The position numbers and the translations under genes were made by a program. Shown here in pieces: positions 12,438-23,787 of a DNA stretch of 64,000 nucleotides. Origin of the DNA: Dendrobium chrysotoxum (lineage: Eukaryota; Streptophyta; Magnoliopsida; Asparagales; Orchidaceae); the NCBI GenBank assembly GCA_019925795.1, contig CM034307.1, forward strand, positions 2,480,001 through 2,544,000, given 5' to 3'. Numbering within the stretch: the first letter of the stretch is position 1; every line of letters begins with the position of its first letter. The notes under the pieces are model-generated. The model did not search any database and was not told where the DNA came from. It saw nothing but the letters and a program-made list of their open reading frames with translations.

Positions 12438-14870
12438 TGCCACAAACAAAGACCGCTCCTTTCCTAAAAGATTTCAGTTTTGTATGTAAAATATTTGTCT
12501 CAATCTTTCATTGATTAGAAATAGGATAATCCAATAAAAGATTTGATCACTTCAATATCACATAAATACCATATCATTCTAATATGATCCATAATATTAG
12601 GAAGAATAAATGCTTTCCTTGGTTCACATTAATGTTCTATAACTTCAAATTACTAAAATTGAATGAAATAATTAAATTTAATAATTATACTAAATTTATA
12701 AAGTTTTTATGGCAATATATATGTAAAAATTTATTAATGTTTATATGCATCATAATTATATGACATTGAATAATTTTGAACAAATTATATATAAAAGGAT
12801 TGTATTTAATTGAAAATTTACCTGAATTTAGTAAGGAATATAATTAGATAAAGAATAGCATAATAAGAGAAAATATAAGCACCAACACTGTTTGAAGAGA
12901 TTTAAAGTGTAATTATAATAAAATATCCTGAAATAATGAAAACACGTGGGAGGTTTTAAATAAATAAAATATATTTGTCACATTCTTACTACTTTATAAA
13001 ACTATTTTCTAGTACAAAAATTTTTTGAACTAAAATTTTTTGTGATAAAAAGCTGCTTTAGAAAGTAGTAAGTAAGCCGTCCGTCCGACAGACAACTTTC
13101 TTACTGCTTTGTAAAGCTGATTTTTAGTATAATAATCTCTTGAAAGCAAGGAAAAAGCAGTGGTCTGAAGCTGTCTCAAACAAAGCCTAAGTGTCCACAT
13201 CCTTCACGAAGTTTAGGGTTTAGAGACAGTTGCTTTCTTCGCTCTTTGTTGTATATACCATATTCTAACCTATTCAAAGCCTATTTGAACTTAATAAAAT
13301 CATGTTAGATTAATATTTTTTTTATTGCATTCAAAAGTAGCTTTTTATACAAATTTTTTTAAACTATATATTTTTGTACTAAAAAGCTGTTTTAGAAAGC
13401 AACAACAAAACTGTCCCAAATGAAGCTTAAATTCACAACATTGTTATATCTACTTTAATTGTTCTTGGAATTTGTTGTGTTATTGCGAATATTGAATAAA
13501 GTATATTCAACCTTGTAATTTAACTTTTTTTTTTTATTATTCAAATGATATTTTATTTGAACCAATTTCAATCCCGTTCAAAAAATATATTGAATAAGAA
13601 CAATTAATTTTTTATTAGGGTTCGAACAATGTTCAATCATGTACATAATTTTTTATTACATATGGCCTCAACATTAATCAAATTGAACCTTATTTAGATG
13701 TTATTCGAATCAATTTTGATGTAATTAATAAGTTTAATGAAATTATATAAATTTTCAAGACACATAAGTGATAAAATTAATAAATATCATGTCAACATTT
13801 TAATGTAAGATTGCTAATTTTAAAATTAATAATATATTTTACATAATTGTTTAATTAGTAATATACTATGCAACAAAAAAATTTATGAAATAATATTGAA
13901 TAATTTTTTTATATTATGACACATATTTTAGAGATATTTTAGAAAAAATATACAATTTTAATCAATTTATATGAAAAAAATTTTAAAACAACACAAGACT
14001 AAAAATAACCTTATACCTAATCACTTGAGCAACATGAATTCTCTTAATGAATTCTTTTTAAATTGATCAAAGTTCAAAACAAGTTTAATGGACTATCATC
14101 ATCACCATGGTTGCTACTAATTGTGCTACATGTGTAGAAATTAATGCTTAGCAAGTCATTTTATTAGATGATATCACATAAAATTTGATATAATAAAATT
14201 ACTAATGAGCAAATTAGAGATAGATTTGATCAAAACTTTAGATAGGAGCAAAGAACCATATGGTATAAGAACATTCAATCAATAAAACAAGGAATTTATT
14301 CATACACGTATGCATAAAAGCTTCTGATACTTAAGTTTTTAGGGTAGTATTTCAATTCACGAACCTGGCCAATTAAGAAAAGGGCTTTTTAAATGAAGAT
14401 TTGTTGGTAAGAAAAATAAAGTATTTTTATGTCCATAGAGATTTTATGATACATGAATGTGATCAAAATAGTATAATGTGAGGTTGTGAACAATTCAATG
14501 GAGAAGTTTGGCATGTAGGCTAGGTGGAACAATAATACAAGATCTCTGGCTACCCAAGGAAGGCGAGTGGCGGTCGGAGTAAAGAGACAAGATGATCTAA
14601 CAAAGTGGAACAAGGTGGCGTAGATACTTGCCGGCCAGCGGCACACGATGGAGTTTGGCCTGGTCGGTGGCTTGCAGAGATATATGTATATATAACTATA
14701 AAGAATCGAGAAAAATTACATAAATCAATGCTTCAGTTACAATATCATAGAAAAGTGAAAAAGAACAAAAAATGATAAGATTTTTTCAAAGTTAAACAAG
14801 TCAATTGAATTTGTTGTAGACTCCTCAACTATTCATTCAACTCAGAATTATAGTGAGACTCATCACGTCT
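12438..14870. other. AT-rich intergenic stretch with MITE-like sequence
   Basis: The first 400 bases upstream of the MED26-like ORF are repeated at 16450-16830 and 38940-39600, so they belong to the duplicated unit. Positions 13020-13430 contain pairs of segments such as AAAAGCTG..TTTAGAAAG and CTGTCTCAAACAAAGCC or CTGTCCCAAATGAAGC. These resemble non-autonomous DNA-transposon ends. The rest (13500-14870) is AT-rich with no ORF I would support. Confidence 0.4.
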
Positions 14871-14874
14871 ACAA

Positions 14875-15145
14875 CTATTTAACCAGTCTCCCAGTGTTGT
14901 CAGAGTTGGAACTATTTTTCACCTCCTTGGGATATTCATCATCTACATTATTGAGAGAAAGATGGCAGGTGTACAGCTTTTCCAAAATCATGTCTCTTCT
15001 GTCCTTAAATTCCTTTGGGCAATCTTCAGCTGCGACGAGGATTGCTTTGTCGATCAACTCAAATATATCTGATTCCACGCTGCTGAAAATTGTTCTCCAA
15101 TAATCCAATGAACCTGTCGATCGCATCCGCCATCTCCATCAACTC
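14875..15145 (-). pseudogene. MED26-like N-terminal fragment
   Basis: About 80 residues match the N-terminus of the MED26-like ORF at 11592-12437: SLDYWRTIFSSVESDIFELI, then AILVAAEDCPKEF and CHLSLNNVDDE. The frame ends at 14875, before the TFIIS-like domain. The original ATG context (ATGGAGATGGCGGATG, from about 15142) is out of frame with the body, so the open reading starts from a downstream ATG at 15126. It is a truncated copy rather than a working gene. Confidence 0.7.
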
Positions 15146-15629
15146 AAAGAAAAAAAGACTGCTTTAAGCAGTGTATTCTTCTCACACTTTCACTAATCAA
15201 AATGGTAGAAATAAAGAACATAACAATCCAATAAAAATTTGATCTTTCCAATATCGGTTAAATACTTGCTTGTTCTAATTTGATCCAAAATATATGGAGA
15301 AATCATCAAACTAACATAAATTAGTCTGCTCTGCCAGAAACATGGTAAACAACTTAAGGATCAAAAGCACAATTAAATGTCTAATATAAATTAGAAAAAT
15401 GCAAATAAAAGAGTATCCCCATATTATCTTGTAGAAAAAATGATAGTTATGAGAGTCGAGTTTATAATACAACAAAATAAGACATTCATACATAGCCAAA
15501 TGTGGCATCTATATACAACTATAATGATTTGAAAATATTGGAAAAATCAGTGATTTAGTTACATATCATAGATGATAGAGAAAATGAATCATGAATGAAG
15601 AAATTTTTTCCAAATTATATATAGATGCC

Positions 15630-16446
15630 TTATCCTAATTTCTTTTTTGATCCCTGTTTCTCATGTGAGTCCTTCAGTATATCATGCAGATCTATAATTT
15701 TTATTATTTGTTGTTTCATTGCTTTTTCTATTCGTTGATAACCTTCATGAAGCTTCCACTTTGCAATCTCTAGCTTCGATGCATCTAAAAGTTCCTCTAA
15801 CATCTTTCTCTTCACTCCAGCAGATAAATACACTCTAAGTTTTTGTTCAAAGGATTGTTTGATGAGTAGCCAAGTTCAGAATTAGATATCAATGGTTTGT
15901 TCAGCTTGCTAATGGAAACAGAAATATTATTTTCAGTAATTGCATCAAAAGGCTTAGCCCATTCATCAACGACAACGAAAACTTCCAGCCTTTAATGAGA
16001 GCCCTAACAAGTTTTTGAATATGGTTAGAGTTGTGTTTTCTCAGAGCATTCACCGCTATTCCAATTTCAGTTGAATTTAGAGTTTTTATCGACAATCATC
16101 AGCTACAGACATCTCAGCTATTCAAACAAGATTGAATCAGACTTGTATAACTGTTTGTTGGAAAGAATATCCTTTATCTTCATCACCTCTCCAACTATCT
16201 GATCATTCTCTTCAGGCTTTTCACAGTTGGAGCCATTTTTCTCCTGAAGATATTCATCATTCCCATTATTGAGGGAAAGATGGCAAGCATTGATCTTCTC
16301 ATATCCTTGCTATCATTAAATTCCTTTGGGCAATCCACCAAGGCTATAAGGATCACTTTGTCAATTAACTCAAAAATATCTGATTTGGCACAACTGAAAA
16401 TTTTCCTCCAATAATCCAGTAAATCTTCTATGTCAGCCATTGCCAT
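15630..16446 (-). pseudogene. MED26-like pseudogene, frameshifted
   Basis: A near full-length copy of the MED26-like gene is split over three frames. The N-terminal part starts at the ATG at 16446 (MAMADIEDLLDYWRKIFSC) and loses frame near residue 50. The middle part (about 15901-16095) keeps the LKATEIG-like and VNALRKHNSNHIQKL segments of the TFIIS domain and shifts again after GWK. The C-terminal part (15630-15833) keeps KLEIAKWKLHEGYQRIEKA. The order and strand match the gene at 11592. Its 5' flank is also duplicated and carries the LINE insertion at 16850. At least two frame disruptions make function unlikely. Confidence 0.8.
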
Positions 16447-16830
16447 TGCTACAAACAAAGATCACTTCTTTCCCTGGAAGATTTCAAATTTTTAGATAAA
16501 ATATATATTTTTCTCAATCTTTTACCGATTAGAAAGAGGAGAAAAAAGAATAGAATAATCTTATAAAAGAGTTGATCACTTCAATATCAATCAAATACCA
16601 TACCATTCTATTTTGATCCATAATATTACGAAGAATCAACAAACTAAGAAATGTTACATAATTACCTCATTACTTGGCTCACATTAATGCCCCATAACTT
16701 CAAATTACAAAAATTGAATGAAATAATTATACTAAATTTCTATAAATTTGATTAAAATTTATATGCATCATAATTATATGACATTGAATAATTTTGAACA
16801 AATTATATATAAAAAGAATATAATTAATTG

Positions 16831-16849
16831 AAAATTACCTAAATTTAAT
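16831..16849 (+). repeat. Target-site duplication, left copy
   Basis: AAAATTACCTAAATTTAAT (19 bases) is repeated exactly at 17624-17642 on the other side of the LINE insertion. Related unoccupied versions occur at about 12820 and 39559 in paralogous DNA. Confidence 0.9.
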
Positions 16850-17623
16850 CATCATCATCATCATCAAGCCTTTATCCCACTACGTGGGGTCGGCTACATG
16901 AATCCTTTTTCTCCATTGTGTCCTGTTAAAAGTCAAATTCTCGTTTAAATCTAATAAAAAAAGATCATTTCTAATATTTTCTAACTAAGTCTTTTTAGGT
17001 CTACCTCTACCTTTCTTAACATAAGTCAAATCTAAAACCTCTACTTTTCTAACCGGGTCATCGGGAGGCCGCCATTTTATGTGACCAAACCATCTAAGAC
17101 GACTCTCTCTAATCTTATCTTCCACTGGAGCTACTCCAACCTTTTCACGAATATGCTCATTTCGTATCCTATCTCTAAGGGTAAAGCCACTCATCCACCT
17201 GAGCATCCTCATCTCTGGAACACTTAACTTAGAATTATGCTTCGCTTTTAATGGCCAAACTTCGGCACCATAAAGCATTGCAGGTCTCACCACCATCTTA
17301 TAGAATTTTCCCTTAAGTTTGAGGGGTACTTTTCTATCACACAATAAGCCCGATGCATTCCTCCACTTCAACCATCCAACTTGGATTCTGCTGATAATAT
17401 CTCCATCTATTTTACCATCACTCTGAACAATAGATCCAAGACATCTAAAACGTGTACTCTTATTAATGACTTGATCGCCCAAAGTCACAATCTCCTCACT
17501 AGGTTTATTATTACTAAAATTACACTCCATATATTCCGTTTTAGATCTACTCAAGCGAAAACCTTTAGACTCTAAGGTTGACCTCCACAATTCTAGTTTA
17601 CCTTCAACTCCCTCTCTAGTCTT
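16850..17623 (-). mobile_element. 5'-truncated LINE insertion
   Basis: A 774-base insertion lies between perfect 19-base target duplications. On the minus strand it runs from a truncated reverse-transcriptase region to a 3' end that includes CCGACCCCACGTAGTGGG and finishes in a TGA-triplet tail (CATCATCATC on the plus strand from 16850). That tail type is typical of some plant LINEs. The paralogous promoter segments at 12.8 and 39.5 kb lack it, so the empty site is visible. Confidence 0.9.
16985..17590 (-). pseudogene. LINE reverse transcriptase, C-terminal part
   Basis: About 200 residues read without a stop. They resemble the end of a non-LTR retrotransposon ORF2: SKTEYMECNF, then FRCLGSIVQSDG, LKGKFYKMVVRPAMLYGAEV, EMRMLRWMSG, RIRNEHIREKVGVAP and ESRLRWFGHI. 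The catalytic YxDD core lies upstream and is missing because the insertion is 5' truncated. The open frame suggests a fairly recent insertion. The apparent first codon is only the truncation edge, so this is not an independent gene. Confidence 0.85.
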
Positions 17624-17642
17624 AAAATTACCTAAATTTAAT
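17624..17642 (+). repeat. Target-site duplication, right copy
   Basis: Identical to 16831-16849. After it, the sequence resumes the paralogous upstream region of the MED26 pseudogene (AAGGTACATAATTATTCAAAG, compare about 39583). Confidence 0.9.
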
Positions 17643-18388
17643 AAGGTACATAATTATTCAAAGAATATATTGCACAATTAGAGAAAAGACACCAACTCTA
17701 CCACAAAAGATTTAAAGAGATAATATGGACAAAGGAAAATAATGGCACTATTTCTTAATGGTGGCATTTATACCCATCATATTTGTGTACATTTAATTTT
17801 TTAAAAGAGAAGGAAAGACAACATATATAATTTACTTAGTTTCTATTATAATTTTGTTACCATTTATTATATGATTTTGTTTATATAAATCCTATTACTT
17901 CGGTTGGAATGATATAAGAAAATTATTCTATCAAACATTATGTTTTATTTAACAACTAGTCTTATATGTTCTGCATGGATGGAGGTAAATAGTCATATGT
18001 AAAGCATCATAGGGCTTTACATCATATACATTTTTTTATATATTTCATCCAAACAACTCCAGAAATTTCAAATATACTACATTCATTTTGAATTGTATCC
18101 TCTTTTTAGCCTACAATTCTTTTTCAACAAAATGGATGGAGAAGAGGTACCATCATGTGGACAATCTCCATCAAATTGACAATTGCAATTTAATAGTTTC
18201 TATTCTCTTCTATCATTATTGATAGAGCAATTTTTTGTTTTTCTTGATGTTTATTGTTCATATCACGAAAGCTTTAATAGAAGATAGAGTAGCCCTGAAA
18301 ATTCTATGAAGAAGTTCATATTGACAAGGAAAGATAACAACAATGTAAAGCATCATAGGCCATCATAGGGCTTTACATCATATACATC
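17643..18388. repeat. Repeated intergenic segment
   Basis: Positions 17890-18260 are the inverted counterpart of about 9440-9800. Landmarks are AACAACTAGTCTTATATGTT and GTAAAGCATCATAGGGCTTT, the latter itself a small hairpin. That hairpin is repeated in modified form at 18341-18380. No gene is seen. Confidence 0.55.
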
Positions 18389-18466
18389 AGATTATAAAAA
18401 GCAGGGCTATACAAGTAATGAGGTGTGATTTTGAAGTAATTACATAAGTAATCAAACCATCATATT

Positions 18467-18865
18467 TTATGACATTGTTGGCAAAATAATGCCACGACAA
18501 ATTGGACAACTGTTATGAGAGTTGAGCCAAATCACAATGCACATTGCATGAAACGAATGTCCACATTTTGGTAGTTGATGCACCTCCTCTTCTCCATCAA
18601 ATGGGGATAAGCAAATCGTGCATTCTTGTGTGGCTTCTCCTTCATGTCCCTCAACTTCAAGTTCGGCATGAGTCAAATTGATGTTATGACCATGGTTGAG
18701 CATGCTGCGCACTGAGAGGAGTTGCCGTCGAAGCCAATCGCAGCAACCCATAGCAATTGCGATGAGGACTATGATGATGACAAGTATGACACAACTGATC
18801 AATTTTTTGTACTCGAGTTTGCCATTGGATTGAAGAGACGAAGCTGATGGTGGATGAGATGCCAT
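18467..18865 (-). CDS. ATL-type RING-H2 protein, 132 aa
   Basis: This small single-exon ORF is probably a membrane-anchored E3 ubiquitin ligase of the plant ATL class. Residues 22-40 form a hydrophobic segment (VILVIIIVLIAIA). The C-terminal RING-H2 finger has ligands C82, C85, C101, H103, H106, C109, C120 and C123, giving spacing C-x2-C-x15-C-x-H-x2-H-x2-C-x10-C-x2-C. W113 and the proline after C120 (CPIC) are the usual E2-contact features. The ATL GLD motif is not evident. It starts at ATG 18865 and ends with PTMS. Its inverted twin is at 20623-21009. The eight intact metal ligands suggest a working finger. The ubiquitination target is unknown. Confidence 0.85.
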   Translation of the reverse strand: MASHPPSASSLQSNGKLEYKKLISCVILVIIIVLIAIAMGCCDWLRRQLLSVRSMLNHGHNINLTHAELEVEGHEGEATQECTICLSPFDGEEEVHQLPKCGHSFHAMCIVIWLNSHNSCPICRGIILPTMS

Positions 18866-20622
18866 TGAAAGCTGCGGAAGAACCTTAAGGAGTTAGCAAA
18901 GGATTTTAACAGTAAGTTGCCAATATACATATATATAACTGCAGCTCATTTTTAGTTTTTTTTTTCAGTTTTTTTGTCATACGTCTTGGTGTTTTTTTTT
19001 ATTTGTCTTATTAGTTTTTTTGCATTTGTTAAAACAGAGAGAGCAATACATATGTTAAAGTGTAAATTATAATAAATATAAGCTACACTTGATGCATTAT
19101 GAAGTAAATTAAAAAAGTCCTATGACTTACAAATTATATGTGAGGAATCATCTCATTTATGTTTTGTCATACTCATTTAAAGAGATGAGAGATGAGTCCA
19201 AAGGCCATAATAAATATTTGTAATCCATAGGGCAAATTTTAAAAAGATCATCATTAAAGATTAAATTAGAAGAATAATATAATTTAAAAATATTTAAAAA
19301 AGATTATACATGTAAATAAATTTTGAGTTTTAAGTTAAAATAAGAAAACATAAAATAATTTTATATTTTCCTTTAAAACACAATTTCTTTTATGTTTTTA
19401 GCTTAGAGAGATGGAGAGAGAGAAATAGATATATAATCATAGAGAGGCTGAGAGAAAAGATAAAGAGAGATGGATAGAGTGGTAGACAGAGAAACAAAGA
19501 GTCAGAGGGATGGAGAGAGAGAGAAAAATTCATTTAAATTTATATTTTAAATATTTAATTAAATTTTAATTAATTTTAAATATTATAAATATTTCATTTT
19601 TAATAATATATATGATTAATTATTTAATTTTAACGTCTTATTTAGTTGTATTATAATCTTAATGAAAAATAAGAGAAATTGCACAAAAATATAAATTTTA
19701 ATTAACATAAATGCATACTTATTCTCTATTAATATTTTAAATAATTATAAAAATGATTATTATTATCCAAAATCAAGATCATTTTAATATAAATGCAATT
19801 TAAAATTAAATAATTAATTATATATAATATTAAAAATGAAATATTTATAATATTTAAAATTAATTAATATTTAATTAAATATTTAAAATATAAATTTAAA
19901 TGAGTTTTCCTCTCTCTCTCTCTCCATCCCTCTCACTCATTATTTTTCTGTCTACCTCTCTATCCATCTTTCTCTACCTTTTCTCTCTACCTCTCTATAA
20001 CTCTATATATATATTTCTCTCCATCTCTCTAAGCTAAAAACACAAAAAAAAATTATGTTTTAAAGGAAAACACAAAATTATTTTATGTTTTCTTATTTTA
20101 ACTAAAAACTCAAAATCTATTTGAGTGTATAATCATTTTTAAATATTTTTTTAATTATATTCTTCTCCTAATTTAATCTTTAATGATGATCTTTTTAAAA
20201 TTTGCCCTATGGATTATAAATACTTATTGTGGCCTTTGGACTCATCTCTCATCTCTTTAAATGAGTATGACAAAACATAAATGAGATGATTCCTCACATA
20301 TAATTTGTAGGTCATAGGGCTTTTTCAATTTACTTTATAATGCATTAGGTATATTGCTCTCTCTGTTTTAACACATGCAAAAAGACTAATAAGATAAATA
20401 AAAAAAAAAACATGAAGATATATGACAAAAAAACTAAATAAAAAATCGAAACTGAGCTACAGTTATATATATGTATATTGGCTTACTGTTTCCACTCTAC
20501 AAGCCGCAAGAGAGGTCTGCAAGGCTGTAAGTGAGTGAGCTCTTCAATCGCCTCAGTCTTCTCCCCATTATCGTATCAGGTAAAATCCTTTGCTAACTCC
20601 TAAGGTTCTTCTGCAGCTTCCA

Positions 20623-21009
20623 ATGGCATCTCTTCCACCTCTTCAATTCAATGGCAAACTCGACTATAAAAAATTAATCAATTGTATCATGCTTGCTATC
20701 ATCATAGTCCTCATCGCAATTGCTATGGGTTGCTGTGATTGGCTTCGACGCCAACTCCTCTCAGTGCGCAGCATGCTTAACCGTGATCATAACATCAATT
20801 TGACTCAAACCGAACCTGAAGTTGAGGGACATGAAGGAGAAGCCACGCAAGAATGCACGATTTGCTTATCCCCATTTGATGGAAAAGATGAGGTGCATCA
20901 ACTACCAACATGTGGACATTTGTTTCATGCAATGTGCATTGTGATTTGGCTCAACTCTCATAACAGTTGTCTAATTTGTCATGACATTATTTTGCCAACA
21001 ATGTCATAA
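20623..21009 (+). CDS. ATL-type RING-H2 protein, 128 aa (inverted twin)
   Basis: A head-to-head copy of the gene at 18467-18865. It is four residues shorter near the N-terminus, with the same hydrophobic segment (about 18-36) and all eight metal ligands (C78, C81, C97, H99, H102, C105, C116, C119). The proline normally following the seventh ligand is leucine (CLIC), and the residue after the last ligand also differs, which may weaken E2 recognition. The start is ATG 20623, by agreement with the twin. The frame extends upstream only to a TTG at 20590, which is not a credible start. It is likely membrane anchored. It may be a functional paralogue or in early decay. Confidence 0.8.
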   Translation: MASLPPLQFNGKLDYKKLINCIMLAIIIVLIAIAMGCCDWLRRQLLSVRSMLNRDHNINLTQTEPEVEGHEGEATQECTICLSPFDGKDEVHQLPTCGHLFHAMCIVIWLNSHNSCLICHDIILPTMS

Positions 21010-21087
21010 AATATGATGCATTGATTACTTATGTAATTACTTCAAAATCACACATCATTACTTGTATAGCCCTGCTTTTTATAATCT

Positions 21088-23302
21088 AAAGTGAATATAT
21101 AACTAGGTACTTCTCCTAGCTTTTATTAATTACATTTTATGATTGTAATTACTCATTTCGGAAGACAAATAATGATCCTTTTTATGATTGAAAGTCCTAA
21201 CAGGCTCTTATTAATATTATTGATTCATATATATATGCTAAAGAGCCTAATTTAAAAACCCCAAGAAACTATAAATAAAAACTAAAACCATCACCTGTAA
21301 ACCATTAGTTATAAGATGTTAGAAAATTAAAAAAAAAGGCAATATTACAACATTATCCAAAGGTCTGTAAACTGGTTCACATGGATGACAGATTCGGAAA
21401 TTTGAATTCATATTCAAAGACTCATTTTACTTTATTTTTTTGCTGGCCATTCCAGCAAGCTGATCCTAATGATTCCTTTCTTTGTGATGGCCATTCCAGC
21501 AACCTGATCCTAATGGATGGCAGATTCAAAAACTTGGAGAAATCATTCTGAGTCCAACATTTTTTGTTTGTTTTTCTTCAATTTCATTTTAATTTTACAG
21601 TTTTTTCAATTGCAATTGTAAATTGTAAATTGCAATAAATTGCAATTGTAAATGTTACATAATTACATCATTGCAATAAATTGCAATTGCTATACGTCAA
21701 ATGTTAAATAATTACATCGTTGCTTGGCTCACATAACTTGGGAACTGAATTATTGCAATCCTAAATGATATAATAACTAAATCCCATTAATGAAGTTCCC
21801 TCCTACACTATGAGGAGAACCCATCATTCTCTCTCCAATTACCAAATTCAATTACCAGATAAAAATCAACCATTCTCTTTATTTCTTTAATAACATTCCA
21901 ATCAGTACATAGTTACAAAATGAAAAAAATAACACAATTCAATCATCAAAAAATAAATTATCATTTTTTTTACAGCCCCACCATTTACAACAATAGGAGA
22001 CTGATAGACCTTACCATGCCAATAACACAACTGTTGCATGCCTCTATACATTCTAAAAGCCAAGACAGACAAATTTTACAAGGCAGCATACCTCAATCAA
22101 GTAGCCCCTTGTGCTTACACCACGAAACTGCAACCACATGTAGCAGCAAGCTCCCCGCCGCACCACCACCCACTGTCCACACAAACTCCGTCGTACATGT
22201 TTAATTTTTGGTATGATATACACTATTTTCTCTTATAGTTTAAGTGCCCAAGATAGATTATTCGCAATATTTTACTTCATAATTTTTTAAGTACTAGATA
22301 TTCATAGGTAGATATGTATTTATTTTTGAAATTAGGGGCAAAGCCCTTTTTCATTGACTATAGGCGTTAGTCATATCAAGAAAAATAGAAAAAAACTGCT
22401 CTATCAATATTGATAAAAGTAAAGAGAAACTATTAAATTGCAATTGTAAATTTGAAAAACCTGTAAAATCAAAATGAAATTGAAGAAAAACCAACAAAAA
22501 TGTTGGACTCAGAATGCAAAAGGAACTGAAGTAGCACATCATAAGAAGATTTCTCCAAGTTTTCAAATCTGCCATCCATTAGGACCAGATTGCTGGAATT
22601 GTTAGCACACCAGCACACTAGGACAAGTGAGAAGCATGCCTTGAGCACCACTTACATTTGCCACCGGCTTAGCTCCATTGCATCTACTACAGCAGTTTGA
22701 CCATCAACTGCATAGCAGACATTCTCTAACTGTCCTCTTTCTATCTATATAAACACACTCATGTACCAGAATGCATACATAAGAAGACGCTACAGTAATT
22801 CATATAGAAAAAGAATTTTCTCTGCTATTCTTATTTCTCTTCTCTGCTTCTCTTTGTTTCGTAGGTCTTCTCAGGAATGCCCATCTTTCTCAATTATTAA
22901 ATACATTATTGATCATAGTCCAGCAAAAAAAGACAGTAAAATGAGCCTTTAAATATGAATTCAGATTGCTGAATCTGCCATCCATGAAACCATTTCACAG
23001 ACCTTTGGATAATGTTGTTTGTTACTTTCTAATATTGCTTTTTTTTGTAGATTTTCTAACATTTTAATTAATAACATTTTGTAACTAATGGTTTGCAGGT
23101 GATTGTTTTAGTTTCTGCTTATAATTGTTTGGGGTTTTTAAATTGGGCTCTTTAACATATATATGAAAGAATAGCATTAACAAGAATCTGTTAAGACTTT
23201 TAACCATAAAAAAGGAGCATTATTTGCCTTTCGAAATGAGTAATTACAATTATAAAATATAATTAAGGAAAGCTAGGGAAAAAAGCTAGTTATAATTTCA
23301 CT
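21088..23302. repeat. Duplicated and inverted intergenic segments
   Basis: Positions 21090-22450 repeat 9781-11160 in the same direction. Positions 22930-23290 are the inverted counterpart of 21100-21430. Positions 22560-22860 invert the 9180-9345 region. Conserved landmarks are ATGGATGGCAGATTC-type blocks (21388, 21516, complement at 22568) and ATTAGGGGCAAAGCCC near 22333. Apart from the possible small exon at 22560-22677, no coding sequence is supported. Confidence 0.6.
22560..22760 (-). other. Possible small captured exon with TATA-like promoter
   Basis: On the minus strand a TATA-like TTTATATAGATAG (about 22740) precedes an ATG at 22677 by about 65 bases. The ATG is followed by MELSRWQM and a stop, where GTAAGT could be a splice donor. 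The next frame encodes a hydrophobic, signal-like VLKACFSLVLVCWCANNSSN segment. The same block recurs, mutated, at 9210-9340, and its end recurs several times. I do not recognise the gene. It could be a decayed secreted-peptide exon carried along with the repeat, or chance. Confidence 0.3.
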
Positions 23303-23382
23303 TTAGATTGTAAAAAGCAGGGTTATACAAGTAATGAGGCGTGATTTTGAAGTAATTATATAAATAATCAAGCGATCATATT

Positions 23383-23787
23383 TTATGACATTGTTGGTAA
23401 TACAATGTCACAGCAAATTGGACAACTATCATGAGAGTTGAGCCAAATCGAAATACACGCTGCATGAAACGAATGTACACATTATGGTAGTTGACGCAGC
23501 TCCTCTTCATCATCAAATGGTGATAAGCAAATTGTGCATTCTAGTGTGGCTTCTCCTTCATGTCCCTCAACTTCAGGTTTGGCTTAAGTCAAATTGATGT
23601 TATGACTACAGTTGAGTATGTCGTGCACTGAGAGGAGTTTGCATCGAAGCCAATCACAGCAACCCATAGCACTAGCAATGACGATGAGGACTATGATAAT
23701 GGTAAGTGCGACCCAACTGACAAAATTTTTGTACTCGAGTTTGTCATTGGATTGAAGAGATGAAGCCGATGGAGGATGAGATGTCAT
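23383..23787 (-). pseudogene. ATL-type RING-H2 pseudogene
   Basis: A full-length ATL copy, collinear with 18467-18865. It starts MTSHPPSASSLQSNDKLEYK, keeps the hydrophobic segment (TIIIVLIVIA) and runs in one frame to PTMS. Two in-frame nonsense codons interrupt it: a TAA after the HNINLT segment, before the finger, and a TAA just before the third metal ligand. The CGH of the finger has become CVH, but the ligand residues themselves remain. Loss appears recent, since no frameshift is seen. Confidence 0.85.

Larger units (their letters stand above)
18389..21087. repeat. Large palindrome with two head-to-head ATL genes
   Basis: The left arm (18389-19633) and right arm (19801-21087) are inverted copies separated by about 170 AT-rich bases. 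The arms match from the 3' flank of each gene (AGATTATAAAAAGCAGGGCT against its complement at 21087), through the coding region and promoter, to the AT-rich centre near 19738. Short indels distinguish the arms. A transcript crossing the centre would fold into a hairpin of more than 1 kb. Confidence 0.9.

Noticed and set aside
12438..12449. Four extra codons before the MED26-like ATG
   Set aside because: They begin with TTG; no ATG lies between 12437 and the upstream in-frame stop.
20590..20622. Longer N-terminus for the plus-strand ATL gene
   Set aside because: It would begin at TTG, and the twin gene starts at the ATG equivalent to 20623.
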